Assembly: GCA_040437565.1 (NCBI GenBank)
Contig: JBDOQK010000009.1
Span: forward strand, 310,001-374,000
Length of the DNA stretch: 64,000 nt
From: Albugo candida
Lineage: Eukaryota > Oomycota > Peronosporomycetes > Albuginales
Direction of reading: 5' to 3'
Shown: positions 24,702-35,373 of the stretch, piece by piece
How positions within the stretch are numbered: position 1 is the stretch's first letter
How the letters are laid out: each line of letters starts with the position of its first letter
Made by a program: the position numbers and the translations under genes
Notes under the pieces: model-generated
What the model saw: the letters and a program-made list of their open reading frames with translations, nothing else
Database searches by the model: none
Told to the model about the DNA's origin: nothing

Positions 24702-25757
24702 ATGGACGCGTTGCAAGCTATTCTTCGAACCAAAAAACGCGAATTCGCCTCCATTCAGGCTGAAAAAGCTCGAAAAAACGGAAAATACTTGCGTCGATCG
24801 GAGATAGAAGATATACTACATAATAAAGAGACTTCTACACCATCTGACAATGGGGATAAAACTGCTATTTCGACAAAGACTGACTCTCTTTTTGAATCTA
24901 ACGCACACGACATTTCACAAAGTTGTACTAAAAACGACCTGAACGGTGGGGAAAATGCCAATTTCAATCACTCATTTACAACACTCTCGTGGGTGGAACT
25001 TAAACGTCGCTTACGCGAGCTATCAGAGCCTGTGACACTCTTTGGAGAAGATCGACACGATCGAATCGCTCGTTTGCAGAGAGTTGAGCACGAGTTGATA
25101 TCAAAGGATGATGACGCACTAGGTCAAGGTCACGACATACAGAACAATTTCCTTCGAAAATACAAAGAAGAGAGACATCAAAACGATGAACATGAAGAAA
25201 ATCGACAAGACGAAGAGCCTGACGATCTCGATATAACACGCGGGAATAAGAAGAGTGACACTGAAGAAGGCGACATGGAAGAATCCAACCCTCATCTCAC
25301 AATCTATCGATTTTTTAAGAAAATGTTGCGCTCTTGGGAAAAAGACTTGGCGAATCGACCGGAAGATGTCAAAAGAACGATACAAGGCAAAATCGCGTCT
25401 AAAACGCTCAAACAGTGCAAAGACTATATCCGCCCATTATTCAAATTGTGCAAATTGGAACGTGTTCCAAATGACATTTTACCAAATTTGGTGGAAATTG
25501 TCAAATTTTGTCAAGCAAAGGAGTTTGTGCAAGCGAATGACGCGTATATCCGTTTGGCGATCGGGAATGCGGCCTGGCCTATCGGCGTCACGATGGTTGG
25601 AATTCACGAGCGAACTGGAAGAGAGAAGATCAATGCGAACAAGCAAGCGCATGTCATGAACAATGAAGGCCAACGAAAGTACTTGACATCGGTCAAAAGG
25701 CTGATGACATATTGTCAATCTATTTCCAATGTATTACCGTCGAAAAAAGTTTGCTAA
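24702..25757 (+). CDS. PRPF18: pre-mRNA splicing factor 18 (Prp18)
   Basis: Prp18 is a U5 snRNP-associated factor that acts in the second step of splicing in the nucleus, positioning the 3' splice site. The frame is one uninterrupted exon. The start at 24,702 (MDALQAILRTKKREF) is chosen because the family begins with a short MD-type helix; an extra in-frame codon trio lies upstream. The PRP4-type motif (ELKRRLRELSEPVTLFGED) lies at about residues 97-120. After an acidic linker comes the conserved Prp18 domain (about 190-350), with NDAYIRLAIGNAAWPIGVTM and a KYLTSVKRLMTYCQ end. The length of 351 residues is close to the human protein. It is convergent with the NCA2 gene. Confidence 0.93.
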   Translation: MDALQAILRTKKREFASIQAEKARKNGKYLRRSEIEDILHNKETSTPSDNGDKTAISTKTDSLFESNAHDISQSCTKNDLNGGENANFNHSFTTLSWVELKRRLRELSEPVTLFGEDRHDRIARLQRVEHELISKDDDALGQGHDIQNNFLRKYKEERHQNDEHEENRQDEEPDDLDITRGNKKSDTEEGDMEESNPHLTIYRFFKKMLRSWEKDLANRPEDVKRTIQGKIASKTLKQCKDYIRPLFKLCKLERVPNDILPNLVEIVKFCQAKEFVQANDAYIRLAIGNAAWPIGVTMVGIHERTGREKINANKQAHVMNNEGQRKYLTSVKRLMTYCQSISNVLPSKKVC

Positions 25758-25812
25758 AACAAAACACTGATTCCTACCAGTTGAACGACTTGACCATACG
25801 ACGACAAAGGGT

Positions 25813-28028
25813 CTAGTGCAAAAGCCAACTTGATCGGAGTTTGGGTTGATTCAAAAAAGGATAGGAATGATACATTCGTTGGATTACGGCCAGGCGTTGT
25901 NNNNNNNNNNNNNNNNNNNNNNNNNNNNNNNNNNNNNNNNNNNNNNNNNNNNNNNNNNNNNNNNNNNNNNNNNNNNNNNNNNNNNNNNNNNNNNNNNNNN
26001 CGGAGTTTGGGTTGATTCAAAAAAGGATAGGAATGATACATTCGTTGGATTACGGCCAGGCGTTGTGACACATAGAGTCCTTCTTCCAGCAAATCGCTGA
26101 GATCTTCTTCGAATCGAACTTGATCCTCATCACGAAAGAGCACTCGATGCGAGTCGAATAGGCTTCGAAGTTGATGCAAGAGCAGAATCAGATACCCGAG
26201 ATCTCGAGCATTCAAGGTGTGCCATTGTGCTTCCTCAACACCTTCAGCCTGTAAAGATGAACCACGATTTTGTTTATTCAAAAGCCGCTCAATATCACGC
26301 AAAAATCTTCGCAAATGACTCGCAACGTCCCGAGAATCGTAGGACAAATGCTCTGTGGTTTTTCGATACAGCTGAAAGAAGAGCATTTTGGTGAGCCCAT
26401 AGATACCAGCACCGGCGAGAATCGTTGGAATAGTGGCAAGCAATTGCAAATTGAGCTGATTGGCGTGCATCAAATCATCGATCGCTCCCATGGCGACCAT
26501 GAGTTCTTTTTTGATAAACTGGATCTGGATAAGAAGCATACGAACGATATCGCCTGTCATCAGGCTACGAACAGCAGTAGAAAGCTGTTTCTCATACACG
26601 AATGAAACAAGGGACATATCCATACTTTCCACTTTTCGTTGTAATTCTTGTGGCGGCATATTCGGATTCGTATCACACGCAAAGTCGTGGAGCATTCGTT
26701 GTAGACTTGCTTTCGCATCCAGTAAAGCCGCAGCGTCTTGAATGTCATTTTTCCGGTTAAAGAGTATTTCTCCAAGAATCGCGCTGCAATACACAAAATC
26801 ATGTCAGCGAGACCGAAAAGCAAAGTATATTTCTTCGTACTCAATGGGTTCAATCATGTGCTCAATAAAGAATTGCTGGAGGGCTTCCCGTATGGTTCTA
26901 GCAATCGACAGGAATCTGACTCGATTTCGTGTGAGCCAAACACCTGCTACTCCGACAGAGACGACTGCAATGGTGAGTGGAATCCATCTAATAGTAAGTA
27001 GTGAGGTACGACCGAAATCGAAGATGAGTGTCTATACCGTCTTTGTAGCGTAGAAGGCGGTCGGCAGGGCTTTAATGCACACTGGAACAGACTTGAGAGC
27101 CTGACACGAACATCTCTCATTTGGCAGATATGCGCGTCCAAACTCAGTAAAGACCTCTGTAAGTTGGACTTTGATACAAATTCCAATCCAGAGCACACGA
27201 AATCTACCAACAATGTTGATCAGTGTGATGTCTACGATGTCTATTCCTTCACGCACCAGAGTCCAAAGAAGTAACAGAAGCCAAGGAATCAGTCTCCGAA
27301 CTCAAAGTCCCGTCCAATCTTTGCGGTGAGGTGATACTCGGTGTCAAATATATGCTTTTGAGTAAATTCATAGCTCTCTGCACGATTTCCTCGACGATCT
27401 GCGTCTGTATCGAATTTGGTTTCTGCAACATTGACACCAGTGTCGTCCTCAGCGTTTTCAATTGACCAAGTCGAGTCTACAAAGCTTTTCAATGACGCGA
27501 AAACAAAAGCTTTGGACCTGTACCAAATTCACATCCATCGTCTCTGTCAGCGCTCTTAGCTTTTCCGAATTGGCAATTCGATGCGACCTGAACGCAAGAT
27601 TCAATTTCCTTATACAAATGAAGGGGTATCCACCTCGCTATTAGCCATTCTGTCGGCATTTGCTCCAATTTTGCTCGCAATTTGTTACGCTGTAAGAATT
27701 TCCAATACAAAATCGCATCGGGAATGTGTTGTATCGCTTCTAAAAGGTCAAATGTTGCGATCTCCAATTGCGCGAGAATCACATTCAGCCACAGTGCGTA
27801 CACGCTCGTGCAAAGAATTTCGTTTGTTTCAATGGATTCTGAAGTGAATTCACATAATTGCAAGTTTTCATGCACACATTCCAACGATTGTTGCAGAGTG
27901 CTACTATCACGCGACGAATTCCGTAGCTGTAGTTCCTGTAGCGATGCGCGTACGCCGGAGGCTATTTGACCATTGATCGACGATAACGAATCCGAATCGA
28001 TGAGCGAAAGTTCACTGGCTGAGATCAT
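25813..28028 (-). CDS. NCA2: NCA2-like mitochondrial protein
   Basis: NCA2 is a mitochondrial protein linked in yeast to expression of the ATP6/ATP8 subunits. Proposed exons are 28,028-27,588, 27,476-27,257, 27,203-27,038, 26,987-26,841 and 26,783-25,813. The last three introns are 50-57 nt; the first (about 111 nt) is the least certain. One hydrophobic segment (WIPLTIAVVSVGVAGVWL) precedes the conserved region. That region includes DIVRMLLIQIQFIKKELMVA and NLQLLATIPTILAGAGIYGL, a second membrane-like segment. A 66-bp duplication around the 25,901-26,000 gap distorts the last exon. Collapsing it gives the C-terminus FLNQPKLRSSWLLH and a stop at 25,813-25,815, which fits the family. Confidence 0.85.
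25835..26066. repeat. gap with 66-bp duplicated flanks (assembly-type)
   Basis: 25,835-25,900 and 26,001-26,066 are the same sequence around 100 N. The total excess (166 nt) is not a multiple of three. The apparent long frame through the gap is therefore false, and the NCA2 stop is moved artificially to 25,754. Confidence 0.92.
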
Positions 28029-28203
28029 GTCTTATGTATGCGATAGAGTACATAGCACAAAGTAGGCTTTTTGTATTGTATTTTTAGGCACAACCGTTCT
28101 TGATGAGCACACCTCTTCTTCCAAGAGTACGTGCTGATGCATTCCTTTCTGCTTTCGCTTATCCTTGCACTTATATAGCCAGCGGGAAAATGCTGGCAAA
28201 ACA

Positions 28204-29408
28204 ATGATGAATCCACAGCAGCTTGTTTCCAGTCAGAAACACGACCAACAACACCAGACCACGTGCGTCGTTATCGTAAATCCTATTTCGCCGAGCCTGG
28301 AGCTCGAATTGTTCATCCAGGTCTTATCAACGACACAAAGTCGGACCACGACACGATTTTCGGTTTGGTGACAGACAAAAGTCAGCATTTAAAGGACGTC
28401 ATGAGGACGGGTCCAAACACTGATTTTGGGTGGATGCAGCTACAGCAAAAGGAAGCTTTGTACGCTAGTCATCGTCGTGAGCCTTTGGGCAAGTCTTATT
28501 CTCGGGGACACGTCCTACCTCAGTGCATGCAAAATCCCGATTTCGCACACGGAACCATTGCAAGCACAAGTGAGTCCGCAAAGGAATTACTATACCCAAC
28601 TTTACCTCATTCACCCGATTCCGACGCACTGTATCGAAAAAGTCATCACGCGAGCTTACCCGGGGAACAGAAGAAGCGGGATTATGAATGGGGGGATCTA
28701 AAGCCTACTTCTCATCGATTTGGACGTGTCAATGTACAAGGAGAAAGCATAGACGCCTGCTTCCAGGACAGTCTTCATCCGATCCTCCGACTGAAACAAG
28801 TCGAAGATATGAGAGCACTCACTGATCGACTCGGTAAACCGCGATACCTCAGCGCAGCAAATAGAGCGTTGGACGCTACTCACGTGTACGGAAGTCGCCC
28901 GGCAAATGATGAGGGATCGGCGAGGGAATGCATTCAGAGCTGTTACTCACGTGAGGAACAAGAACCTGATGAGGATCTCGGAAAGCCTCGACATTATGGA
29001 TGGAAAAATACGACTTGCAAGTCAAGAACATTTGGTATACCTACGATACGCGCAGATATAAAAACTCCAAGCCATCGATCCATTGCAGATTGTCAGAATT
29101 ACGGCGATGATACCGCGACAAAAGAGCTTTTATACCCCTCAAAATTTGAAATGCATGGAATCTCTGAGGAAGAATTTACTCGACCGAGAGATGAGGCTTT
29201 CTTGCGATCTCTTTTTGTAAAAATCGGATTTGGGGAGAGTGATGAGATTGCGAAATTAGTATGGACTATTGTATGCGGAAAGAAAGAATGTGCGAGTATT
29301 GCTACGTATCGTGATACACTCAATGAATATTATGCAGCAAAGCGGAAAGGTGAAAGGGAGTTAGTATTGTGGAGGAAAAGAGCAGAGGCTGCAAGTAAAG
29401 TTTTGTAA
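28204..29408 (+). CDS. EFHB: EFHB/CFAP21-like flagellar doublet protein
   Basis: EFHB (CFAP21) sits inside axonemal doublet microtubules of motile cilia and flagella. The frame from 28,263 shows family hallmarks: ARIVHPGLINDTKSDHDTIFG near the start, QQKEALYASHRREPLGKS, and repeated motifs of the type KELLYP, YEWGDLKPTSHRFG and RTFGIPT. The C-terminal part (EFTRPRDEAFLRSLFVKIGF) fits the EF-hand region, although calcium-binding loops are not obvious. The start is unresolved. The frame has no ATG before 28,399. An ATG pair at 28,204/28,207 can be joined by a 71-nt intron (28,225-28,295, weak GTTTCC donor). Presence of this gene agrees with flagellate zoospores. Confidence 0.85.
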
Positions 29409-29817
29409 GTTATATCTTGAAATTTATCAAGTTGCCCATTTTATGTGACACGTTTTGTCGACGCGGACGGGACCTTCTTGGTTGTCGCATATGTACCGTT
29501 TCAGGTCTAACGACGTATCGTGCAATGAAATGATTGATTGGCAAGTTTTTCGAGTCAATTTACCAATTTTATATGGTCGCGAAGCTTTTTCTTATTTCAT
29601 GTTAGAATTTTCATGACCACTAAAGTACCATGCATCTTACACTGACTGGATAGATAAATTTCATATATATTCTGTCAAATGATTCGAGCTTTCAGGCACT
29701 CATTTCTGCCCTCAAAGTCACTATCGCTGAAATTTATGGATTGAGTGCCGACCCGGAATATCGGCACAAACAAACGTGCCCCTTTGAGCGTAAAGCAATC
29801 GCACTTTGCGTTACACT
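29409..29817. promoter_or_regulatory. intergenic region, presumed promoter of the next gene
   Basis: About 400 bp without an open frame of note, AT-rich near 29,640-29,670. It must hold the EFHB 3' end and the promoter of the gene at 29,818. No specific element can be named. Confidence 0.4.
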
Positions 29818-31063
29818 ATGACTTCATCCACGAAATCGGATATAAACGACGATAGAATCGGAAAACGACTACCAGCAGATCCAGAGTACGCTGTCATCTC
29901 AGCGTTCTTAAGCACTATCGACCAATCATCGATCGGTGATGTCGAGGATACTGTGAAGAGAACCGATCAAAAAACAGTGCTGGCTCAACATTCGAGTGAC
30001 GAGAGAGAGCTTTATTTAGGCGATGAGAATTTGATTTGTAGGAATGAATTGATCAAAAGGTCTCGCTTGAATCGTTTCGCACTGGATGATAACTCGCCAT
30101 GGCATTCGTGTAATTGGGAACCGACAGTATCGAATCTATCGTTACAACACGAACACACTATCGCAAGCAGTACGGAAGGGACCACAGCGAACACTCAGTC
30201 AGTATGTTATGGTACCAATTCACTTTACAAAAACGGAACGTATGAAGCAAATCCAATTACCAAAGAAGAATTTGCGTTTACAATGGATCAAGGCTCATTA
30301 TTAATTTCACCACACTCTGAAAATGGCTCGAAAGGCTCGTTTTGTCCTATTTCACGACACACAAAACTAACAGAATTAGAGCAATATGTGCGTGAATTAG
30401 AACGCGATAATTTGCATTTGAAGCAATCACTTTTAGTCGGTAAGGACACAAATCAAGTCATGAAAACCCTCCACACAAAAGACAAAGTGGTACATGTTCT
30501 TAAAGAACGTATTTCAATAGTCGAGAATATGGTGCATCAACTTAATCAATTAAATTTGGAATTGCAGAATGTAGATCGGATTTGGCATTCGAATTGTCAC
30601 ATCGGAATCGGTGTTCGAGAATGGAACACGATTGGACATTATGAGCTCATGGAATTATGGAACTTCATTCGATCCATTTTTGTCACTCTTTCCATTGACG
30701 TTATCGAATTGCGTCCTCACGTATCCGATGGAGAAATGGTACATCAATTCACAATCATTTTCAATTTCTACCCTACTCTCTTCTTATTCATAGATCTTGA
30801 CGAAATGGCGCGTGCAAGGAGAAATCGCAGCCGCGAATCAACTCAATTCAACTCATGTTTCTGCAAAGTATGCGGCCGCACTCAAAACCGCACTTTTAGC
30901 CATCAAGTCTTCTGATTTGACATTTACCGTCACAACATTCATCATTTTTGATCAATACAAAATAGCACAACAATACCATTGCTGGGATCAAGTGAGCGTT
31001 TTTAAACGTCTGTTTGGTGGACAAATGCCTTCAGCCATCTTCAATATCCTCACAGTCGCGTAG
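29818..31063 (+). CDS. hypothetical protein with leucine-zipper-like coiled coil
   Basis: Exons 29,818-30,720 and 30,794-31,063 (73-nt GT-AG intron, phase 0) give 390 residues. The start MTSSTKSDINDDRIG is the first ATG in frame. A coiled-coil segment at about residues 195-265 contains LTELEQYVRELERDNLHLKQ with leucines at heptad spacing. No clear basic DNA-binding region precedes it. The C-terminal exon has TKWRVQGEIAAANQLNSTHV and ends QMPSAIFNILTVA. Without the splice the frame would end in a low-quality tail, which supports the intron. I do not recognise a family; it could be a diverged bZIP-like regulator. Confidence 0.7.
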
Positions 31064-31104
31064 CGTGTCCTCACAAACATGGAGTGAGTACGATTTTGAG
31101 GCAA

Positions 31105-34100
31105 TTAATTGAGTCCACCGATCGGCTCCAATTTTTCCTGCTGCAATTTGTCCAGCATGGATTCCGTATACGCCAATTCTCGTGCAATATCATCACAGAT
31201 AGCTGCAAAATGAGGCCCCTCTGAGAATTTTAGCATCGTTTCGGCGTCTTCTTTGAATTCCAATACGCCATTCCACGTCTCCGATAGCGTCTCGGAACAC
31301 TTGTCGACTTCATCCAATTCTACCACGTACGTATTCAGCAGATTCTTCCACAACTCCAATTTCTCTTGAGTATTTATCATCAGTGCTTGTGTGTTATCCC
31401 AATGCGTTTTCCAGGTTTCCATGCAATCCGTCTTCTCGGCCTCGTCGTCCATTACCTGTGTCAATGCAGCTCGAACACTCTGCCGAACTGATTTTTCTTC
31501 CTCGAAAATTGCTTTCTCATTCAAAAGACGAGTGTGATGCCGTTGGAGTGCTTGGATTTTCTCTTGATTGAACTGCTGTTCTGGAGGAAGAAGCTGCTGG
31601 ATGACGACTTGATAATCCATCGTTTTCGCATTGATCCATGAGAACGTGTTATCCCATTCAAATATTAGCGTCATTGGCGATTCGATCGTTAAAGAGTCTT
31701 CCAGTGAATTCACTCGACACGGATGCACGATAATGTGATCGCTTGATTCACTATTGGATCTTGTTGCAACACAGGTAAAGCCTACATCGGCTTCATCATC
31801 AATGGAGAAGGACCAGAGCACACGACTTCCAATAAGATCGCAGACCACAGGAAGACTGAAGACCGCACCAGCTTTTATGGTCACACCACTTCGCATAACT
31901 AATGCGTCTTCATACAAATTTGTATCGGTCATTGGTTCTGAGACAGCGGGCAGTAAGCCTTTCAAAGTTTGAGCATTCTCGGCACCGATTATATCGTCGA
32001 CAGATGAGTGCGTTCCATCTCGATTCGCTTGACACTCGGTAGACTGATGGAAAAGAGACGCATACGATTCCAATATCGTTTGAAGGTGTGACAATTTGGC
32101 ATTTATACCAGATGTGAACTGTGTCAGTTGCCTGGAACGATGTTCTGCCTTACTTTTCGATTGTCGCATTTCATCGATAATTTTTCGATCGTTGTGCAGC
32201 ATTTCCAGTTGGAGTCGCTCTAATGTCTCTTCCAAGTGAGAAATTTCTAGTTGGAGTGCGTTTGAGTCACAAATTGGTTGACAAGAATCTGAGTGCTTTA
32301 CTAGAGACTCCAAATGCCAACAGATCGACTGGAGGTCTTCTTGACGCATTTGGAAGCGCTCATACTCGGTCAAAAGACCATCAATGACTGCGGCTTTGAT
32401 GTGTATCGTTTCAACAGCTTCATCATAACGTGTTTGGAGCCGATATTGAGCGCTTCGATGAGCCTCCAATTCTCGCCTGAGCACCTTCATTTCTTCAGAA
32501 TGCGATATCAACGCGCTTTGGTCACTTTGCGGGGGCTCAAGTAAACGTGTTTGAACCAGCAAATGATTCTCATTTTTCAAACTGGCGATTTCTCGAATTT
32601 GTGTAGCGATCTCATCAGTCAATTGATCACATTTCAAAGTCATTTCAGCGCGAGTAGTAGCCCATTCTTTCTCTCTCAATATCCACATATCAACTTGGCG
32701 CCTCAAAAAATCACATCTATCATCATTTTCAATCAATGCTGACTCCAANNNNNNNNNNNNNNNNNNNNNNNNNNNNNNNNNNNNNNNNNNNNNNNNNNNN
32801 NNNNNNNNNNNNNNNNNNNNNNNNNNNNNNNNNNNNNNNNNNNNNNNNTGGAGGTCTTCTTGACGCATTTGGAAGCGCTCATACTCGGTCAAAAGACCAT
32901 CAATGACTGCGGCTTTGATGTGTATCGTTTCAACAGCTTCATCATAACGTGTTTGGAGCCGATATTGAGCGCTTCGATGAGCCTCCAATTCTCGCCTGAG
33001 CACCTTCATTTCTTCAGAATGCGATATCAACGCGCTTTGGTCACTTTGCGGGGGCTCAAGTAAACGTGTTTGAACCAGCAAATGATTCTCATTTTTCAAA
33101 CTGGCGATTTCTCGAATTTGTGTAGCGATCTCATCAGTCAATTGATCACATTTCAAAGTCATTTCAGCGCGAGTAGTAGCCCATTCTTTCTCTCTCAATA
33201 TCCACATATCAACTTGGCGCCTCAAAAAATCACATCTATCATCATTTTCAATCAATGCTGACTCCAAATCTTGGGTTTTCATGCGTAAAAGCTCTAGTTC
33301 CATGGTCCAACTCGCACTTTTTTCCGTCCAATTCGCCTCACATTTTCGCCATTCAGCCTGTAACGATGCTTCCGTCTGCGTTTGCATTTGCACTCGCCCC
33401 CTCCAATCTTTGATCTCATCGATCAATTTCTCATTTTCAGCATTCATATCGACCATCGCTTGATAGAGTTTTCCTTCAGAATCTTCATGTTGTAAAAATT
33501 GTCGGTTTATTGCTTTGTCCAATTCCATTGCTCGTTCTCTACCCAATTTTATGGTTTCCTCCAAATTACAGCATTTCTGAAGCAGTAATTCGCGCTCTTT
33601 CTCCAGTTCGATCGCTTTGGATCGTTTTTCCATTTTACAAAGTGCCGCGTGTGATCGCTTTCGATATTTTTCAAATTCCATTTTCAATTGTTCCAACTCA
33701 AATGTCAATACATTCACTCGATCCTCGTCAGTGGAAACTTTTTCACTAAAGATGTGGCTATGCGCACCCTCGATGGCCATTTCCAAGCAAGTGCATTGGT
33801 TTTGTACGTGGAGAACATGCTGTTGAAGCTTTGAATTTCGATTGAGAGCTTGTGTGAGTTCCTGAACGAGCATCTGATGCTCTCCATTGATATTTTTCCA
33901 ACAAAATTCGAATTCCTTCTGCGTCCGATTCAATTCTTCCGCAAACATTTCGATTGAATTTTGATCGGTTGATTGAGCAAACGCTTCTTCCAAATGTGTC
34001 GCCCAGCCGAAAGCGTTCCATTTGGTAAACAAACAATTGAAAGTCGCATGAAAACGGTTTTTTATTATGCTTATGGATTCGTTGATTTGGAGGTTCTCTT

Positions 34101-35016
34101 CGGTCAGTTTTTGAAACTTTTGTTGTACGACCGAAAGCGATTGCAGCTCTTTTGGTATCCCAATGATTCCAAGTTTATCGCAATTCCTAATCTGTTGACA
34201 GAAAGTTTGGGCTGCGTTTTCAATTTCTGATTTGTACGCTGCCAGGACTTTGGACTCTGTATCTTCCAAACGAACGAGTAGTGATCGAAGATCCTCCAGT
34301 TGCATTTCCCATGGATTATATCGATTGAGTGGTGGTGTGCAATTTAGTTCCAAATTCGTCTCCTGCTGGGTCGAAGCTTTATCGCCATTTACAACCTCGG
34401 CATCGATCTCATTGGAAGAGTTTGAATTTTTGGTTTGTTGCGTTTCGATCCTGGATTCCAAGACTGAAATTGAGGTCGTGGTAGCCTTCCAGTGCTGTTG
34501 TATGCTAGCGATGGCGTCGGATGGCTTTGAGTCGTCCAAATTCGACTTATACGAATGTGCTTCAAGATACTGACGCATTTCAAGCTCAAGTTGATCAAGT
34601 CGCATTATGTTTTGTTCAAGTGTAGAATTATCTAGGATATTACATCGAATTACATTGGAAGCTTTTGTGACGGCACAGGATGCGTTTTGTAGTGCTTTTG
34701 ATGCATTTTCATTCGATTTCTGTCTCATTTCCTCACTTTTTTTCTCAAGCATCAACGTGACCCCACTCAAATCCTCCAAAAGTTCTTGAAGGCTCCTGTT
34801 ATCGATTTGAGATGATGTATCTACTAATGACTGAAAGCTGCTCAACTGTTGCTGCTGTGTGTGCACAAATTTGGCTGCGTTATGTAAATCCTGAACAGAG
34901 CTGAGTAGAGATTTTGATATATTCCTATCCCCTCGTGCATCTGCATCGAGCGCCTTTTTCTGGAGCTTGTCGGCCACAATTTCAATACTTTGAATCACCG
35001 AATCGGCTTCTGCCAT
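31105..35016 (-). CDS. coiled-coil protein with C-terminal GOLD domain
   Basis: One long exon. The start at 35,016 (MAEADSVIQSIEIVADKLQK) is preferred over an upstream in-frame Met at 35,076, which lies beside a gap. Most of the protein is predicted coiled coil (for example LEQLKMEFEKYRKRSHAALC). Near the C-terminus (about nt 31,930-31,590) is a GOLD-type beta-sandwich: GAVFSLPVVCDLIGSRVLWS, IDDEADVGFTC, and LIFEWDNTFSWINAKTMDY. GOLD domains occur in proteins of the secretory pathway and membrane trafficking. A 419-bp artefact duplication plus 100 N inflates the frame by exactly 173 codons. The true length is about 1,130 residues. A trafficking or tethering role is inference. Confidence 0.8.
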   Translation of the reverse strand: MAEADSVIQSIEIVADKLQKKALDADARGDRNISKSLLSSVQDLHNAAKFVHTQQQQLSSFQSLVDTSSQIDNRSLQELLEDLSGVTLMLEKKSEEMRQKSNENASKALQNASCAVTKASNVIRCNILDNSTLEQNIMRLDQLELEMRQYLEAHSYKSNLDDSKPSDAIASIQQHWKATTTSISVLESRIETQQTKNSNSSNEIDAEVVNGDKASTQQETNLELNCTPPLNRYNPWEMQLEDLRSLLVRLEDTESKVLAAYKSEIENAAQTFCQQIRNCDKLGIIGIPKELQSLSVVQQKFQKLTEENLQINESISIIKNRFHATFNCLFTKWNAFGWATHLEEAFAQSTDQNSIEMFAEELNRTQKEFEFCWKNINGEHQMLVQELTQALNRNSKLQQHVLHVQNQCTCLEMAIEGAHSHIFSEKVSTDEDRVNVLTFELEQLKMEFEKYRKRSHAALCKMEKRSKAIELEKERELLLQKCCNLEETIKLGRERAMELDKAINRQFLQHEDSEGKLYQAMVDMNAENEKLIDEIKDWRGRVQMQTQTEASLQAEWRKCEANWTEKSASWTMELELLRMKTQDLESALIENDDRCDFLRRQVDMWILREKEWATTRAEMTLKCDQLTDEIATQIREIASLKNENHLLVQTRLLEPPQSDQSALISHSEEMKVLRRELEAHRSAQYRLQTRYDEAVETIHIKAAVIDGLLTEYERFQMRQEDLXXXXXXXXXXXXXXXXXXXXXXXXXXXXXXXXXXLESALIENDDRCDFLRRQVDMWILREKEWATTRAEMTLKCDQLTDEIATQIREIASLKNENHLLVQTRLLEPPQSDQSALISHSEEMKVLRRELEAHRSAQYRLQTRYDEAVETIHIKAAVIDGLLTEYERFQMRQEDLQSICWHLESLVKHSDSCQPICDSNALQLEISHLEETLERLQLEMLHNDRKIIDEMRQSKSKAEHRSRQLTQFTSGINAKLSHLQTILESYASLFHQSTECQANRDGTHSSVDDIIGAENAQTLKGLLPAVSEPMTDTNLYEDALVMRSGVTIKAGAVFSLPVVCDLIGSRVLWSFSIDDEADVGFTCVATRSNSESSDHIIVHPCRVNSLEDSLTIESPMTLIFEWDNTFSWINAKTMDYQVVIQQLLPPEQQFNQEKIQALQRHHTRLLNEKAIFEEEKSVRQSVRAALTQVMDDEAEKTDCMETWKTHWDNTQALMINTQEKLELWKNLLNTYVVELDEVDKCSETLSETWNGVLEFKEDAETMLKFSEGPHFAAICDDIARELAYTESMLDKLQQEKLEPIGGLN
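32330..33267. repeat. gap with 419-bp duplicated flanks (assembly-type)
   Basis: 32,330-32,748 and 32,849-33,267 appear identical around a 100-N gap inside the GOLD-protein gene. Gap plus duplicate is 519 nt, a multiple of three, so the false frame stays open and the protein seems to repeat itself. Treat as one copy. Confidence 0.95.
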
Positions 35017-35076
35017 CGCGAGACTTTCGCACCGTAACGGTTCGACACAGTTGGAGTGGCTTACATATATACACAT

Positions 35077-35214
35077 GAATTTACTCGGATTAACGNNNNN
35101 NNNNNNNNNNNNNNNNNNNNNNNNNNNNNNNNNNNNNNNNNNNNNNNNNNNNNNNNNNNNNNNNNNNNNNNNNNNNNNNNNNNNNNNNNNNNNNNGAATT
35201 TACTCGGATTAACG
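35077..35214. repeat. gap with 19-bp repeated flank
   Basis: The 19 bases gaatttactcggattaacg end at 35,095 and begin again at 35,196 around 100 N. The gap lies in the divergent promoter region between the GOLD-protein gene and the FYVE gene, so the real spacer may be about 120 bp shorter. Confidence 0.85.
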
Positions 35215-35373
35215 TGGGTCACACGAGTAATAATCATAGTATGGTATTTTGCATAAAGCGGTATAATATTCAATGTCTTTTCCTCATAGAATAGGTTTTG
35301 TACTATTCGATTCGAAAATCACCTCTAACGCAGAGCTGTCTAACGTAAAAAACCGTTGGGGCACTTTGATTGT

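Noticed and set aside
25754-25757. Overlapping stop codons of the convergent PRP18 and NCA2 genes.
   Set aside because: It depends on reading NCA2 through the 25,901-26,000 gap. Gap plus duplicate is 166 nt, not a multiple of three. Collapsing the 66-bp duplicate puts the NCA2 stop at 25,813-25,815, leaving a normal spacer.
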